Positions 42,654 through 51,159 of a stretch of 64,000 nucleotides of DNA are shown piece after piece; the stretch's first letter is position 1, and every line of letters begins with the position of its first letter. The DNA is from CADEED01 sp043747875. GTDB taxonomy: Bacteria; Pseudomonadota; Gammaproteobacteria; Steroidobacterales; Steroidobacteraceae. The translations under genes were made by a program, and so were the position numbers. Where the stretch lies: assembly GCA_043747875.1 (NCBI GenBank), contig JAYTOI010000047.1:1-64000 (forward strand), written 5' to 3'. Below the pieces are notes generated by a model, which was given only the letters and a program-made list of their open reading frames with translations, was not told the DNA's origin and made no database searches.

Positions 42654-43301
42654 ATGCACGGTACGGAACAAATCGGCGAGGGGCGCGGCACGCGTCCGCG
42701 CCGGGTAGTTAGATTAATGTTCGCGGTGATGCTGGTCGCCGCGCAGATGCCCGGCGGCGCGCCGGCCGCGGAGCCTGCCAAGATCGTGGCCGCCAAGGTC
42801 ACCAAGGTCAACGATGGCGACTCGCTCGAGGTGGACACCGGCGCGGGCCATGTGCGCGTGCGCCTTTCGGCCGTCGACACGCCCGAGTACGACCAGCCGT
42901 ACGGGGACAAGTCGTCGGCGTTCCTCAAGGCGCTGATCCCGGTCGGCACGCCCGTGGAGCTCGACATCGTCACGCAGGATCAATTCAAGCGCCTGGTGGC
43001 CGTCGTGTGGCTCCTGAACGGCGCGGAACGCATCAACGTCAACGTCAACGACAAGATGATTCGCGAGGGGCATGCCTGGGCGTATCGCCGCTACATGAAA
43101 GATCCGCGCTACTGCGATCTCGAAGCCGGGGCGCGCGACCAGAAGTTAGGCCTGTGGGCGCAGCCCGTGAAGGACTGGGTTTATCCACCCGAGTGGCGCT
43201 TCCTCAAGAACGGCGAGATCCGGGCGCTGCCGGTGCCCTACGAGGAAACCAGGGCGCGCTGCGTCGAAGTGCTGAGTCTGGCCGGCGCGGCCACGTATTG
43301 A
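42654..43301 (+). CDS. Secreted thermonuclease-like protein
   Basis: 215 residues from ATG 42654, with a hydrophobic signal-like stretch (RLMFAVMLVAAQMPGGAPAA). ATG 42717 is an alternative that begins within it. The staphylococcal-nuclease fold is visible: VTKVNDGDSLEVD, VRLSAVDTPEYDQPYGDKSSAFLKAL, VELDIVTQDQFKRLVAVVW, NVNDKMIREGHAWAYRRYMKDPRYCDLE and ARDQKLGLWA. The DGD and DTPE residues are the usual metal site. It likely cleaves nucleic acids, in the periplasm. It is divergent from the halogenase-like gene across an operator, but no link to sugar use is expected. Confidence 0.85.
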   Translation: MHGTEQIGEGRGTRPRRVVRLMFAVMLVAAQMPGGAPAAEPAKIVAAKVTKVNDGDSLEVDTGAGHVRVRLSAVDTPEYDQPYGDKSSAFLKALIPVGTPVELDIVTQDQFKRLVAVVWLLNGAERINVNVNDKMIREGHAWAYRRYMKDPRYCDLEAGARDQKLGLWAQPVKDWVYPPEWRFLKNGEIRALPVPYEETRARCVEVLSLAGAATY

Positions 43302-43376
43302 TCGAGCGCGAGCGCTATACTCCCCAAAATGACACCGGTAGCATGTTGCAGCCGGGCATTCGAGGGGGATCGTGCC

Positions 43377-45122
43377 ATGCTGTTTTTTCGCGCCGCGATA
43401 TTGCTCGTGGGGTTGTCGCTGGCGGCCGTGGGCCGCGGCGAATCCACCAGTGAACACGATTCGAACCGGAGAGACCGGCACCATGGGCCGGAACATGCTT
43501 CCCGACTGGTCCCGGCAAACGGCGCAACCGCAGCCCATGTCGATACACGATTGAAGATCACCTTCGACAGCGCGCCGACCCTGGGTACGTCGGGAACGAT
43601 CAAGGTATTCAAGGCCAGCGACAACTCCCTGGTCGACACCATCGACATCGGTGGCGCGCCGGCAGCGCTGACCGGCGAGACGCAGACCGTCATACCCAGG
43701 ATCAACACCGAGATCGACCAGATCGGGGCGGCGTTGACGAGTCTCGCGGGACGATCGCGCTGGGTGTATTACAAGCCGGTCGAAATAGACGGCCGCGTGG
43801 CCAGCATCAAGCTGCACGACGGCAAGCTCGCGTTCGACACCGGCTACTACGTCACTCTCGACGACGGCGTGCTGGTCGGCTCGGTCCGCGGTGCGCCATT
43901 CACCGGGATCGCCACGGCGGACGGCTGGAGCTTCACCACCAAGAGCCCGCCCGAGTCGTACCTCGACGTCGTGGTCGATGATGACGGGCGCGCGGATTTC
44001 CGCAGCGTGCAAGGCGCGTTGAACTGGATCATGAATCATTGCGCCTCGGGTGCCTCCGCAAGCTTCGGATGCAACACCGTGGCCACGCCGAAGACCATAA
44101 ACATCGGCAGCGGCACGTACGACGAGCTGCTGTTCATCCGCAATCTCGCCAACGTCACGATCCGCGGCGACAGCCGTCATTCGGTGGTGGTACAGCACGA
44201 GAACTTCGAGCACTACAATCCCGGCACTGGCGGCAGCGCCGTTGCAGCGGGCGTCACGAATGCCAACGAACGCGGCGGCACGCGCCGAGCGCTGGGCGGC
44301 GGCCGTGCGGTGCTGCTGGTCGAGGGCGGAGATCTGTTGAGGCTGAGCGAGTTCACGCTGCGCAACTCGCACGTCAAGGACGCGCTCTTCAACAACCAGG
44401 CCGAGACCCTGTATTTCAACAGCGCGGTCCCGGGCGCTTCGCGACTGGTGGCCTCGCACATGAACTTCCTCAGCACGCAGGACACCCTCCAGCTCAAGGG
44501 ATGGGCGTGGATTTATCGATCTGTCATCTCCGGGGACGTGGACTTCATCTGGGGTTCGCCGTTCGCCGTTCTGATCGAGCAAAGTCGCGTACACACCGTG
44601 CTCGATACGTCCGCGCCGCTGAACGGCGGCTACGTGGTTCAGTCGCGGGCCTATTTCGGCTATCCGGGCTTCGTCTTCCTCGACAGCGCGTTGACGGCCG
44701 ACAAGGACGTGCCCGCCGGGACTACCTACCTGGCGCGCTCCGGTGGCGCCGGTACCAATGGCTTCTGTTCGCAGATGTATCTCACCGGCTCCGCCTCGAA
44801 CAGCCATTTGTTCTGCGACAACGTGGCGTACATCGATACGAAGATGGGGCCGCACGTGCGCGCCGTGGGATGGTTGAATCTACCGGCGCCGAATCTGAGC
44901 CCCACCACGAATACCGGCTGGCGCGAGAGCGGTTCCATGAACTTGCGTGGACGGGGGCTCGATGTGACGACGCGCGATGCGACAGTCTCCTCGACGAGTG
45001 CGGACCTGAGCGCGCTGGACTCCCGGACCAAGGTGTTTGCCGGGTGGAACAACGGTCAGGGCTGGGTGCCCGAAGCTGTGCTCGAGACTGATTCGGACGG
45101 ACACCACTGCCGGCGACACTAG
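43377..45122 (+). CDS. Pectinesterase-like protein (CE8)
   Basis: 581 residues. A signal peptide (FRAAILLVGLSLAAVGRG) precedes an Ig-like/unknown N-terminal domain (about 60-190) and a right-handed beta-helix. Pectin methylesterase signatures present: DFRSVQGALNW at entry, NQAETLYFN (QAVAL-like), STQDTLQLKG, and the catalytic SGDVDFIWGSP. The usual final LGRPW motif is replaced by TTYLARSGG, so activity on ordinary pectin is uncertain. ATG 43377 follows GAGGGGG by 8 bases. Convergent with the GST gene, 8 bp apart. Confidence 0.83.
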   Translation: MLFFRAAILLVGLSLAAVGRGESTSEHDSNRRDRHHGPEHASRLVPANGATAAHVDTRLKITFDSAPTLGTSGTIKVFKASDNSLVDTIDIGGAPAALTGETQTVIPRINTEIDQIGAALTSLAGRSRWVYYKPVEIDGRVASIKLHDGKLAFDTGYYVTLDDGVLVGSVRGAPFTGIATADGWSFTTKSPPESYLDVVVDDDGRADFRSVQGALNWIMNHCASGASASFGCNTVATPKTINIGSGTYDELLFIRNLANVTIRGDSRHSVVVQHENFEHYNPGTGGSAVAAGVTNANERGGTRRALGGGRAVLLVEGGDLLRLSEFTLRNSHVKDALFNNQAETLYFNSAVPGASRLVASHMNFLSTQDTLQLKGWAWIYRSVISGDVDFIWGSPFAVLIEQSRVHTVLDTSAPLNGGYVVQSRAYFGYPGFVFLDSALTADKDVPAGTTYLARSGGAGTNGFCSQMYLTGSASNSHLFCDNVAYIDTKMGPHVRAVGWLNLPAPNLSPTTNTGWRESGSMNLRGRGLDVTTRDATVSSTSADLSALDSRTKVFAGWNNGQGWVPEAVLETDSDGHHCRRH

Positions 45123-45129
45123 GCAAGTA

Positions 45130-45816
45130 TCAGAGCAGCATCTTGCGCGCGGCGTCCACGCGCGCCTTGTCGGCATCGCCCTGATCGCGCGGCTGCGGAA
45201 TCTCGCGGCCACGCTGCACGGCGGGACGTGCCCCGATGAGGTTCATCCAGCGCTTCACCTGCGGCAGCCCCTCGTTGCTCACGCCCGACCACGCGTAGCC
45301 CGCGACCCATGGCCATAGCGCGATATCGGCGATGGTGTATTCCGCGCCGGCGATGAATTCATTGGCGGCGAGCTGGCGCTCCATCACCTCGAACAACCGG
45401 CGGACTTCGCGCTGATAGCGATCGATGGCATACGGAATCTTCTCGGGCGCGTAGCGGAAGAACACATTCGCCTGGCCCATCATCGGCCCGACGCCGCCCA
45501 TCTGGAACATCAGCCATTGCAGCGTGCGCGAGCGCGCCTTGGAATCGGCGGGCAGCAGTTTGCCGGTCTTTTCGGCCAGGTAGATGAGGATGGCGCCCGA
45601 CTCGAACACCGCGAAGGGGCCGCCGTCGCGATCGACCATTTCGTCATCGACAATGGCCGGGATGCGGCCATTTGGATTGATGGCGAGATACCACTCCTCC
45701 TTCTGCTCGAGCTTCGAGAGATTGAGGTGACGCACCGTGTACGGCAGCGCCAGCTCCTCGAGCGCGATGGAGACTTTCCGGCCATTGGGTGTCGCGGCGG
45801 TGAAGAGCTCGATCAT
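45130..45816 (-). CDS. Glutathione S-transferase (YfcG/YghU-like)
   Basis: 228 residues with the thioredoxin-like half (ELFTAATPNGRKVSIALEELALPY, NPNGRIPAIVDD, VFESGAILIYLAEKTGKLLP) and the helical half (PMMGQANVFFRYAPEKIPYAIDRYQREVRRL, EFIAGAEYTIADIALWPW). The TPNGRK motif is that of the Nu-class disulphide-bond reductases YfcG and YghU, which use two glutathiones. Function is detoxification or disulphide reduction in the cytoplasm. ATG 45816; 20 bp from the divergent AEC gene. Confidence 0.92.
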   Translation of the reverse strand: MIELFTAATPNGRKVSIALEELALPYTVRHLNLSKLEQKEEWYLAINPNGRIPAIVDDEMVDRDGGPFAVFESGAILIYLAEKTGKLLPADSKARSRTLQWLMFQMGGVGPMMGQANVFFRYAPEKIPYAIDRYQREVRRLFEVMERQLAANEFIAGAEYTIADIALWPWVAGYAWSGVSNEGLPQVKRWMNLIGARPAVQRGREIPQPRDQGDADKARVDAARKMLL

Positions 45817-45836
45817 GAGATGCGTCCGTTCGTGGG

Positions 45837-46781
45837 ATGCAACCGAGTGTAGCGCGACGCGTTAAAGTGCCGCGCGTGGAATTCATCGTCTCGCATTGGC
45901 GGCTGGCCGCGGTCGCCGCGCTGTTTTTCTTCGGCGTCGCGCTGCGACGCCTGCAATTCGCCGGTCCCGCGCAAGGGCGCTGGTTGCTCGCGTTCGTGTT
46001 CAACGTGGGCTTGCCCATCCTGATCTTCGGCGCGCTCACGGGTGTGCCGCTGGTGCGCGAGCACGCACTGCTGCCGGTGACGGCCATGTGCACGGCGCTC
46101 GCCGGCTGGGCTGCCGCCGTGTACGCAGCGCGGCGTTTCGCGCTGCCACGCGCGAGCGAGGGCGCGATGGCGCTGTGCGCCATGTCGATCAATGTTTCGA
46201 TGGTCTATCCATTCGCGTCGCTGGCGTTCGGGCCGGCCGTGTTCTCGCAGCTCGTCATGTTCGACATGGGGCACGCGGTGTTCGTGTGGACCGTGACGAC
46301 GGTCGTCGCGTGCCGCTATGGCGGACACGCCGAGGACATCCCCGTGCTGCTCAAGCGCACGCTGGGCGCACCGCCTCTGTGGGTGCTGTTCTTCGCGCTG
46401 TCGCTCAATGTCGCAGGCGCGCCCGTGCCGAAGGACTGGTTGCACGGCTTCCTCGTGACAGGGCAGGTGCTGATCCTGCCAGTTCCGATCGCAATGGGAT
46501 TGCTGGTGAGCGCGCGCGGCCTGCGACGCCCGGAGGTGTGGACCGCCGTGGCATTGCGCTCGCTGCTCGGGCTGGTCGTCGGCTCGGTGCTGGCGTACGC
46601 GTTCGGCTTCGAAGGCGACACGGCGGCTATTGCCGCGGTGAGCGCGGCCGCGCCCATCGGGTTCACGGCCGTGGTGTTGTCGGCGCGCGAGGCACTCGAC
46701 CTGGAGCTCGCCGCGAGTGCCGGCGCGATCTCGGTGTTCCTGGGCTCGCTGTGGATACCGCTGGCGGTGGCGTCTATCTAG
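45837..46781 (+). CDS. AEC-family (auxin efflux carrier) transporter
   Basis: About 314 residues with 9-10 hydrophobic segments, the size of AEC carriers. Family-like parts are FVFNVGLPILIFGALTGVPL in the first half and FGFEGDTAAIAAVSAAAPIGFTAVVLSAREALDLELAASAGAIS near the end. Members export or import organic acids such as malate. A GTG at 45876 may be the true start, since the first helix begins just after it. Its TAG stop overlaps the stop of the convergent MFS gene within one CTAG. Confidence 0.78.
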   Translation: MQPSVARRVKVPRVEFIVSHWRLAAVAALFFFGVALRRLQFAGPAQGRWLLAFVFNVGLPILIFGALTGVPLVREHALLPVTAMCTALAGWAAAVYAARRFALPRASEGAMALCAMSINVSMVYPFASLAFGPAVFSQLVMFDMGHAVFVWTVTTVVACRYGGHAEDIPVLLKRTLGAPPLWVLFFALSLNVAGAPVPKDWLHGFLVTGQVLILPVPIAMGLLVSARGLRRPEVWTAVALRSLLGLVVGSVLAYAFGFEGDTAAIAAVSAAAPIGFTAVVLSAREALDLELAASAGAISVFLGSLWIPLAVASI

Positions 46782-48091
46782 TGGCGTGGGCCGGGCGGTT
46801 GCGCGCGCAGCAGCAGCAGCGCCAGCAGTGCCAGGAAAGATCCGCATGCCATGACGATCGAGACAGCCTGCAGCGCCATGCCCGACTGGAACAGGAATCC
46901 GGCGAGCATGGGCCCGAGCGCCGCGCCCCCGCGCCCTACGCCGATCACGAAGCCCGTGCCGGTCGCGCGCAGATGCGTGGGAAAGTAGTGCGCGAGCATC
47001 GCGTACAGGCCGACGATGCCGGAGTTGGTGAAGAAGCCGGTGATGGCGCACACGACGGCGAGGCTGGTGAGATCGGTCTGTCCGCGCCCGAACACGATGA
47101 CCATGATGCCGCCGAGCAGCATGGCGACCATCGTCAGCGACTTGAGCGTGACGCGCGTCGCGATGAGCCCGAACACTGCGCCGCCGAGCGCGCCCCCGAG
47201 ATTGGCCCAGACCAGCACCTTGCCGGCGAGCGGGGCTGCGAACCCCATGTCGACCACGATCTTGGGCACCCATTTGAGGATGTAATAGAAAGTCGCGAGG
47301 TGCAGGAAGTAGGACAACGCCAGGACGATCGTCAGCGGCAACAGCGCCGGCGTGAACAGCTCCGTCAACGACAGCGTGTGCGTCAGTGGCTCGCGCGGTG
47401 GCAGCTCGGCGACGGTCGAGTGCCGCAGGCGCAGCAGCGCGCGATTGATTTTCTCCAGCGCGCCTCGCGGTTGCACGCGCGCCAGCCAGTGCACCGACTC
47501 TGGCACCAGGAACCATACGATGGGGATCATCGCCGCGGTGGCGGCCGCGCCAAACCGAAAGATGGCGCGCCAATCGTGCGTTTCGAGCAGCTCGCTGGCG
47601 CACCAGCCGAGGATCACCGCGCCGATGGGATAACCGATGGCCATCCACGACACCGCCAACGTGCGGCGCGCATCGCTGGCGAATTCGGCCGCCAGCGCGT
47701 TTGTGGTGGCCAGCATGCCGCCTATGCCGAGGCCGGTGAGCACGCGCCACGCACACAGTGAATATAGATCGCGAACCGTGGAGGCCATGAACATGCCGGC
47801 GGCCATGATGACGAGGCAGCCGAGCGCAATCGGGCGCCGGCCGAACTTGTCGGCGAACGTGCCGAGCACGATGGAGCCGATGCCCATGCCGATCATCTCC
47901 ATTGGCAGCACGATGCCGAGGATCGCCCGGTCGATGCCCCATTCGGCCGCGATGCCGGGTGAAGCGAATGCGATTGCCAGCACGTCGAACCCGTCGAGTC
48001 CGTTGAGCGCGACGGCAATGGCAATCACGGCGATCTGGGGCGCGCTCATCGGCGCCCGGGCGAGCAGCGCGCGTGGGTCGTTCGGCGTCAT
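46778..48091 (-). CDS. MFS transporter, aromatic-acid:H+ symporter type
   Basis: 437 residues with 12 membrane segments. The first helix contains NGLDGFDVLAIAFASPGIAAEWGI, the AAHS subfamily hallmark (DGFD). The loop GTFADKFGRRPIALG is the MFS motif between helices 2 and 3. Helix 7-8 parts include YFLHLATFYYILKWVPKIVVDMGF. The family imports benzoate, 4-hydroxybenzoate or related acids; no aromatic degradation gene is next to it. ATG 48091. Its stop is shared by overlap with the AEC gene (CTAG at 46778-46781). Confidence 0.88.
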   Translation of the reverse strand: MTPNDPRALLARAPMSAPQIAVIAIAVALNGLDGFDVLAIAFASPGIAAEWGIDRAILGIVLPMEMIGMGIGSIVLGTFADKFGRRPIALGCLVIMAAGMFMASTVRDLYSLCAWRVLTGLGIGGMLATTNALAAEFASDARRTLAVSWMAIGYPIGAVILGWCASELLETHDWRAIFRFGAAATAAMIPIVWFLVPESVHWLARVQPRGALEKINRALLRLRHSTVAELPPREPLTHTLSLTELFTPALLPLTIVLALSYFLHLATFYYILKWVPKIVVDMGFAAPLAGKVLVWANLGGALGGAVFGLIATRVTLKSLTMVAMLLGGIMVIVFGRGQTDLTSLAVVCAITGFFTNSGIVGLYAMLAHYFPTHLRATGTGFVIGVGRGGAALGPMLAGFLFQSGMALQAVSIVMACGSFLALLALLLLRAQPPGPRH

Positions 48092-48135
48092 GGAGCGCGG
48101 GGTGCGTGGTGCAGTTTGCGTCGCGAACTGCCGAT

Positions 48136-48187
48136 TGAATACTTCATCGCGAGCAGCGAGCTATCGACTGAATACTTCATCGCGAGC
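48136..48187. repeat. 33-bp spaced direct repeat
   Basis: TGAATACTTCATCGCGAGC occurs at 48136-48154 and again at 48169-48187, 33 bp apart (about three helical turns). The region (48092-48299) lies between the divergent MFS gene and the MetE-like pseudogene and holds no gene. The repeats could be binding sites for an activator of the MFS gene. Confidence 0.7.
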
Positions 48188-48299
48188 GTTCCCCCTTAAG
48201 GCGGACGAGGATAACATCGCTTCATACATTGGAAGTTTCCCTCACAGGGATCGTTATGAGCCCTTCATATCCCATTGAAGGCTAAAGGGGGTGCCTCCC

Positions 48300-49278
48300 A
48301 TGTCCTGGCCGTTGCCGGCACAGTCCGACCACGTCGGCAGCTTTCTACGTCCGAAATACTTGTTAGACGCTCGTGAGAAACACGCGAAAGGCGCGATCGA
48401 CGCAGCGGCGCTGCGCGACGTCGAGGATCGCGCCATCGAGGACGTCATCCGCATGCAGGAAGAGGTCGGTCTGCAGGCGATCACCGACGGCGAATTCCGC
48501 CGCACATATTTCCACGGCAGCGAGGAGCTCGCACCGTCCGTCATGCGAGTCACCGGCAAGGTGCGCCACGGGCGCGAGATCCAGCGCGCGGATTTCGAGT
48601 TCTTGCAGACGCATACGCGGCGCACACCCAAGGTGACGATTCCATCGCCCACGATGCTGCACTTCCGCGGCGGCCGCGCCGGCATCAGCGAGAAGCACTA
48701 TCCGGACCTCGAGCAGTTCTACGAGGACACCGCGCGCGCCTATGGCGACGAGCTGAAGTCGCTGTCCGTCGCCGGCTGCAACTATGTGCAGATGGACGAT
48801 ACGAACGAGCTGCCCCATTGCTACGCGCGGTTCATCAATCGCGTGGTCGCGCTGAAGCCGGCGGGCATGACACTGGCGGTGCACCTGTGCCCCGGCAACT
48901 TCAAGAGCGCGCATGCGGCTGAGGGCGGCTACGAGCCCGTGGCCGAGGCGCTGCTGTCCGAGATGAACGTCGACGCGTACTTCCTCGAGTACGACGACGA
49001 GCGCAGCGCGGCGACTTCCGGCCGTTGCGATTCCTGCCGAAGGGCAAAGCGGTGGTACTCGGCCTGGTCACTACCAAGCTCGGCGCGCTCGAGACGCGCG
49101 ACGACATCCGGCGCCGCATCAGGAAGCCGCGAAATACGCACCGCTCGAGCAGCTGGGCCTCTCCCCACAATGCGGTTTCTCGAGCACCTGGCACGGCAAC
49201 GACATCCAGGTGAGCCAGCAGGTGGCGAAGCTGCGACTGGTCGTCGACGTCGCAAGGGAAGTCTGGAGCGAGCGTTGA
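48300..49278 (+). pseudogene. MetE-C-like methyltransferase with two frameshifts
   Basis: The frame from ATG 48300 encodes a cobalamin-independent methionine synthase C-terminal-like protein (DHVGSFLRPKYLLDAREK, ITDGEFRRTYFHG, CNYVQMDDTNELPHCY, VHLCPGNFKSAH, NVDAYFLEYDDERS). At about 49005-49012 the frame must shift to continue with RFLPKGKAVVLGLVTTKLGALETRDDIRRRI. At about 49118-49122 it shifts again to give AAKYAPLEQLGLSPQCGFSSTWHGNDI and the family ending VAREVW. The zinc-site His and Cys are present but in different frames, so no full product can form. True MetE/YxjG-like activity is lost. It lies at the left edge of the three-gene cassette. Confidence 0.85.
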
Positions 49279-49386
49279 TTCGTCGTTTGGCGAAAAATCG
49301 CGCGGCGTATGCAAAATGTGCACTTTTAATTCATATGTGCGGATACTCGCCGTGTAAGAACGAGCGTGCATCCCGCAGAATAGAGC

Positions 49387-49779
49387 ATGGCGTTCACTAT
49401 TAGTATGGCTGCAGCAGCAAGACGACATCTGGCTGCGGCGCGTCAGCTCGCAGAAGCGAGCAACGGCGTCGCGGGTTATCTTTTCGGAATTGCCGCGGAA
49501 TGTGCGATCAAAGCGATGATGCATGAAGCAGGAATTCAGCGAGTCGCGATTCGCCGAGAAGACCCATATTTTGCTCATTTCCCAGAATTGAAAACGATAC
49601 TCCGAGACAAAGTCCAAGGACGACGAGCAGCAGTGCTTGCGAGATTTGTCCACAGCGACGCTTTCATGAATAACTGGGAAACAAAGATGAGGTACTGCGA
49701 TGGCCAGGAAATCAGACCAGCGTGGGTGGACGATTGGGGCGAGCAAGCGCGACAAGTAGTCGCTTCTATCGGCACCTAG
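49387..49779 (+). CDS. HEPN-like helical protein
   Basis: 130 residues. The N-terminal half is like a HEPN domain: two long helices, ARRHLAAARQLAEASNGVAGYLFGIAAECAIKAMMHEAG, with the AAECAIKAMM motif characteristic of HEPN/AbiA-type and HI0074-type proteins. The following REDPYFAHFPELKTIL holds a His like the tHdL of that family; R57 and H64 form an Rx6H, but whether this is a ribonuclease site is not certain. HEPN proteins are often toxins or RNases in conflict systems. It is the first gene of a lower-GC cassette with two ATPases; ATG 49387 follows an AT-rich leader with likely promoter elements. Confidence 0.7.
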   Translation: MAFTISMAAAARRHLAAARQLAEASNGVAGYLFGIAAECAIKAMMHEAGIQRVAIRREDPYFAHFPELKTILRDKVQGRRAAVLARFVHSDAFMNNWETKMRYCDGQEIRPAWVDDWGEQARQVVASIGT

Positions 49780-49788
49780 GAGAGAAAC

Positions 49789-51159
49789 ATGCCTGTCCGG
49801 TTTGATGAGAGCCTACCGAGGATGGTAAAGGTGCTAGCGACCGAGCTGTCGGTGTCTGAAATTTCCTCGGGTGTTGCTCTGCGCGACTCGGTCGGTCGCC
49901 TCGCATTTTTCATTGCGGCAACGGTTCCGAAAGCGAAGTTGGACAAAATAACCTCAAAGCTGCGTGAAGAGCTTGGCGCGTATGCTCGCACCGATCGTCT
50001 TGTTGTTGCTGGCGATGAGTTTGGGGTAAAGGAAATACTCGAAGATCCAAACCGAGCGTTCGTTCTCTGCGATGGAATGACTATTCAGCTCGTGGACAGA
50101 AGACTAGTTGGGGCCGACTGGATTCGGCCGCCATCAGGTCCCGCGCTTCCTCCGCCAAGATTCGTCTTTGCAAGCCTTAAAGGGGGAGTTGGTCGTTCGA
50201 CGGCACTATGTGTGGCTGCTTCACACATGGCTGCCCGTGGACTGCGCGTACTGGCAGTTGATCTTGATCTCGAAGCGCCCGGTCTAGGCCCAATACTCTT
50301 GGACGATGCGACAGTCCCAAAATTCGGAATGCTTGATGCGCTGATTGAAAATGGAATGGCGCCACTTGAGAGAGAGTTCTTGACAGACACTATTGGCCCT
50401 TCGTCCTTGGCAGATCGGAATGGTCAAATCGATGTCGTACCTGCTTTGGGTCGCGCCTCGCTTGACAACCCTGGAGATGTACTCGCGAAGATTGCGAGGG
50501 CATATGCCGACGATGTCTCAGAAGGGGGGCAGGTTTCCACAGTTAGGGATCAGATTGCCGACGTTGTCGAAAAACTAATCGGCGCGAAACGATACGACGC
50601 TGTGCTTATTGACGCTCGCGCTGGGCTCAATGAGACAACCGCTGCGCCTATCCTGGGTTTGGGTGCGGAAGTACTTTTTTTCGGACTGGATGACCGACAG
50701 ACTAGCTACGGGTATTCGTCTCTTTTTGCACACTTGTCGAGATTTATTCGTCCTGGTGGCGACATGCCGGAGTGGGCGGAGCGAATGACGATGGTTCACG
50801 CGAAGGCCTCGGCAGACACAGATTCTCGCCAGGCCTTTTCTGAACGATTCAGGGATCTGTTTACGAGCTGCGGGCTGGCACAAGATCGGCGAGGGCTAAA
50901 ATCGAAAGTTGCTCCGGGTGCTCTGCCGTTCAATGACGTGCCTTGGGATGAGACCGCCTCTGAGGACGTGGATTTGGATTTGACTGTCCGGGATGTATTG
51001 CCCGTAATTACAATACTCGACGATGATCGGTTTCGACTTTTCGAACCTCAGTTGCGCCGCGACGTTTTATCCGAAGGGATTTACCAATCGTCGTACGGCG
51101 AGTTCATTGCCAAAGTGATGGAAGGGTTTCAGGTTCGCGATGCCAATGAGTTGAAATGA
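49789..51159 (+). CDS. KGGVGR-motif variant ATPase (ParA/MinD-like)
   Basis: 456 residues. An N-terminal domain of about 120 residues of unknown type precedes a SIMIBI-class ATPase domain. Its Walker A is FASLKGGVGRSTA (K131-T138), a deviant form with GR in place of GK. This is followed by VLAVDLDLEAPGLG and YDAVLIDARAGLNETTAAPIL. This KGGVGR type is a recognised variant group found in accessory regions with HEPN and other effectors. It starts 9 bp after the HEPN-like gene (AGGAGAG ribosome site), and its stop overlaps the next gene (ATGA). A regulatory or sensing role in a conflict system is inferred. Confidence 0.82.
   Translation: MPVRFDESLPRMVKVLATELSVSEISSGVALRDSVGRLAFFIAATVPKAKLDKITSKLREELGAYARTDRLVVAGDEFGVKEILEDPNRAFVLCDGMTIQLVDRRLVGADWIRPPSGPALPPPRFVFASLKGGVGRSTALCVAASHMAARGLRVLAVDLDLEAPGLGPILLDDATVPKFGMLDALIENGMAPLEREFLTDTIGPSSLADRNGQIDVVPALGRASLDNPGDVLAKIARAYADDVSEGGQVSTVRDQIADVVEKLIGAKRYDAVLIDARAGLNETTAAPILGLGAEVLFFGLDDRQTSYGYSSLFAHLSRFIRPGGDMPEWAERMTMVHAKASADTDSRQAFSERFRDLFTSCGLAQDRRGLKSKVAPGALPFNDVPWDETASEDVDLDLTVRDVLPVITILDDDRFRLFEPQLRRDVLSEGIYQSSYGEFIAKVMEGFQVRDANELK

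Noticed and set aside
43146..44855. A 569-codon minus-strand frame
   Set aside because: Antisense to the pectinesterase gene, without start signal or family motifs.
45813..47942. A 709-codon minus-strand frame overlapping the MFS gene in another frame
   Set aside because: Its composition is Arg/His-rich, it covers the AEC gene in antisense, and the 12-helix MFS frame explains the region.
49387..49779. A certain catalytic RNase site in the HEPN-like protein
   Set aside because: R57-x6-H64 fits the loose pattern, but the same His also matches the non-catalytic tHdL position of the family, so an active site is not claimed.
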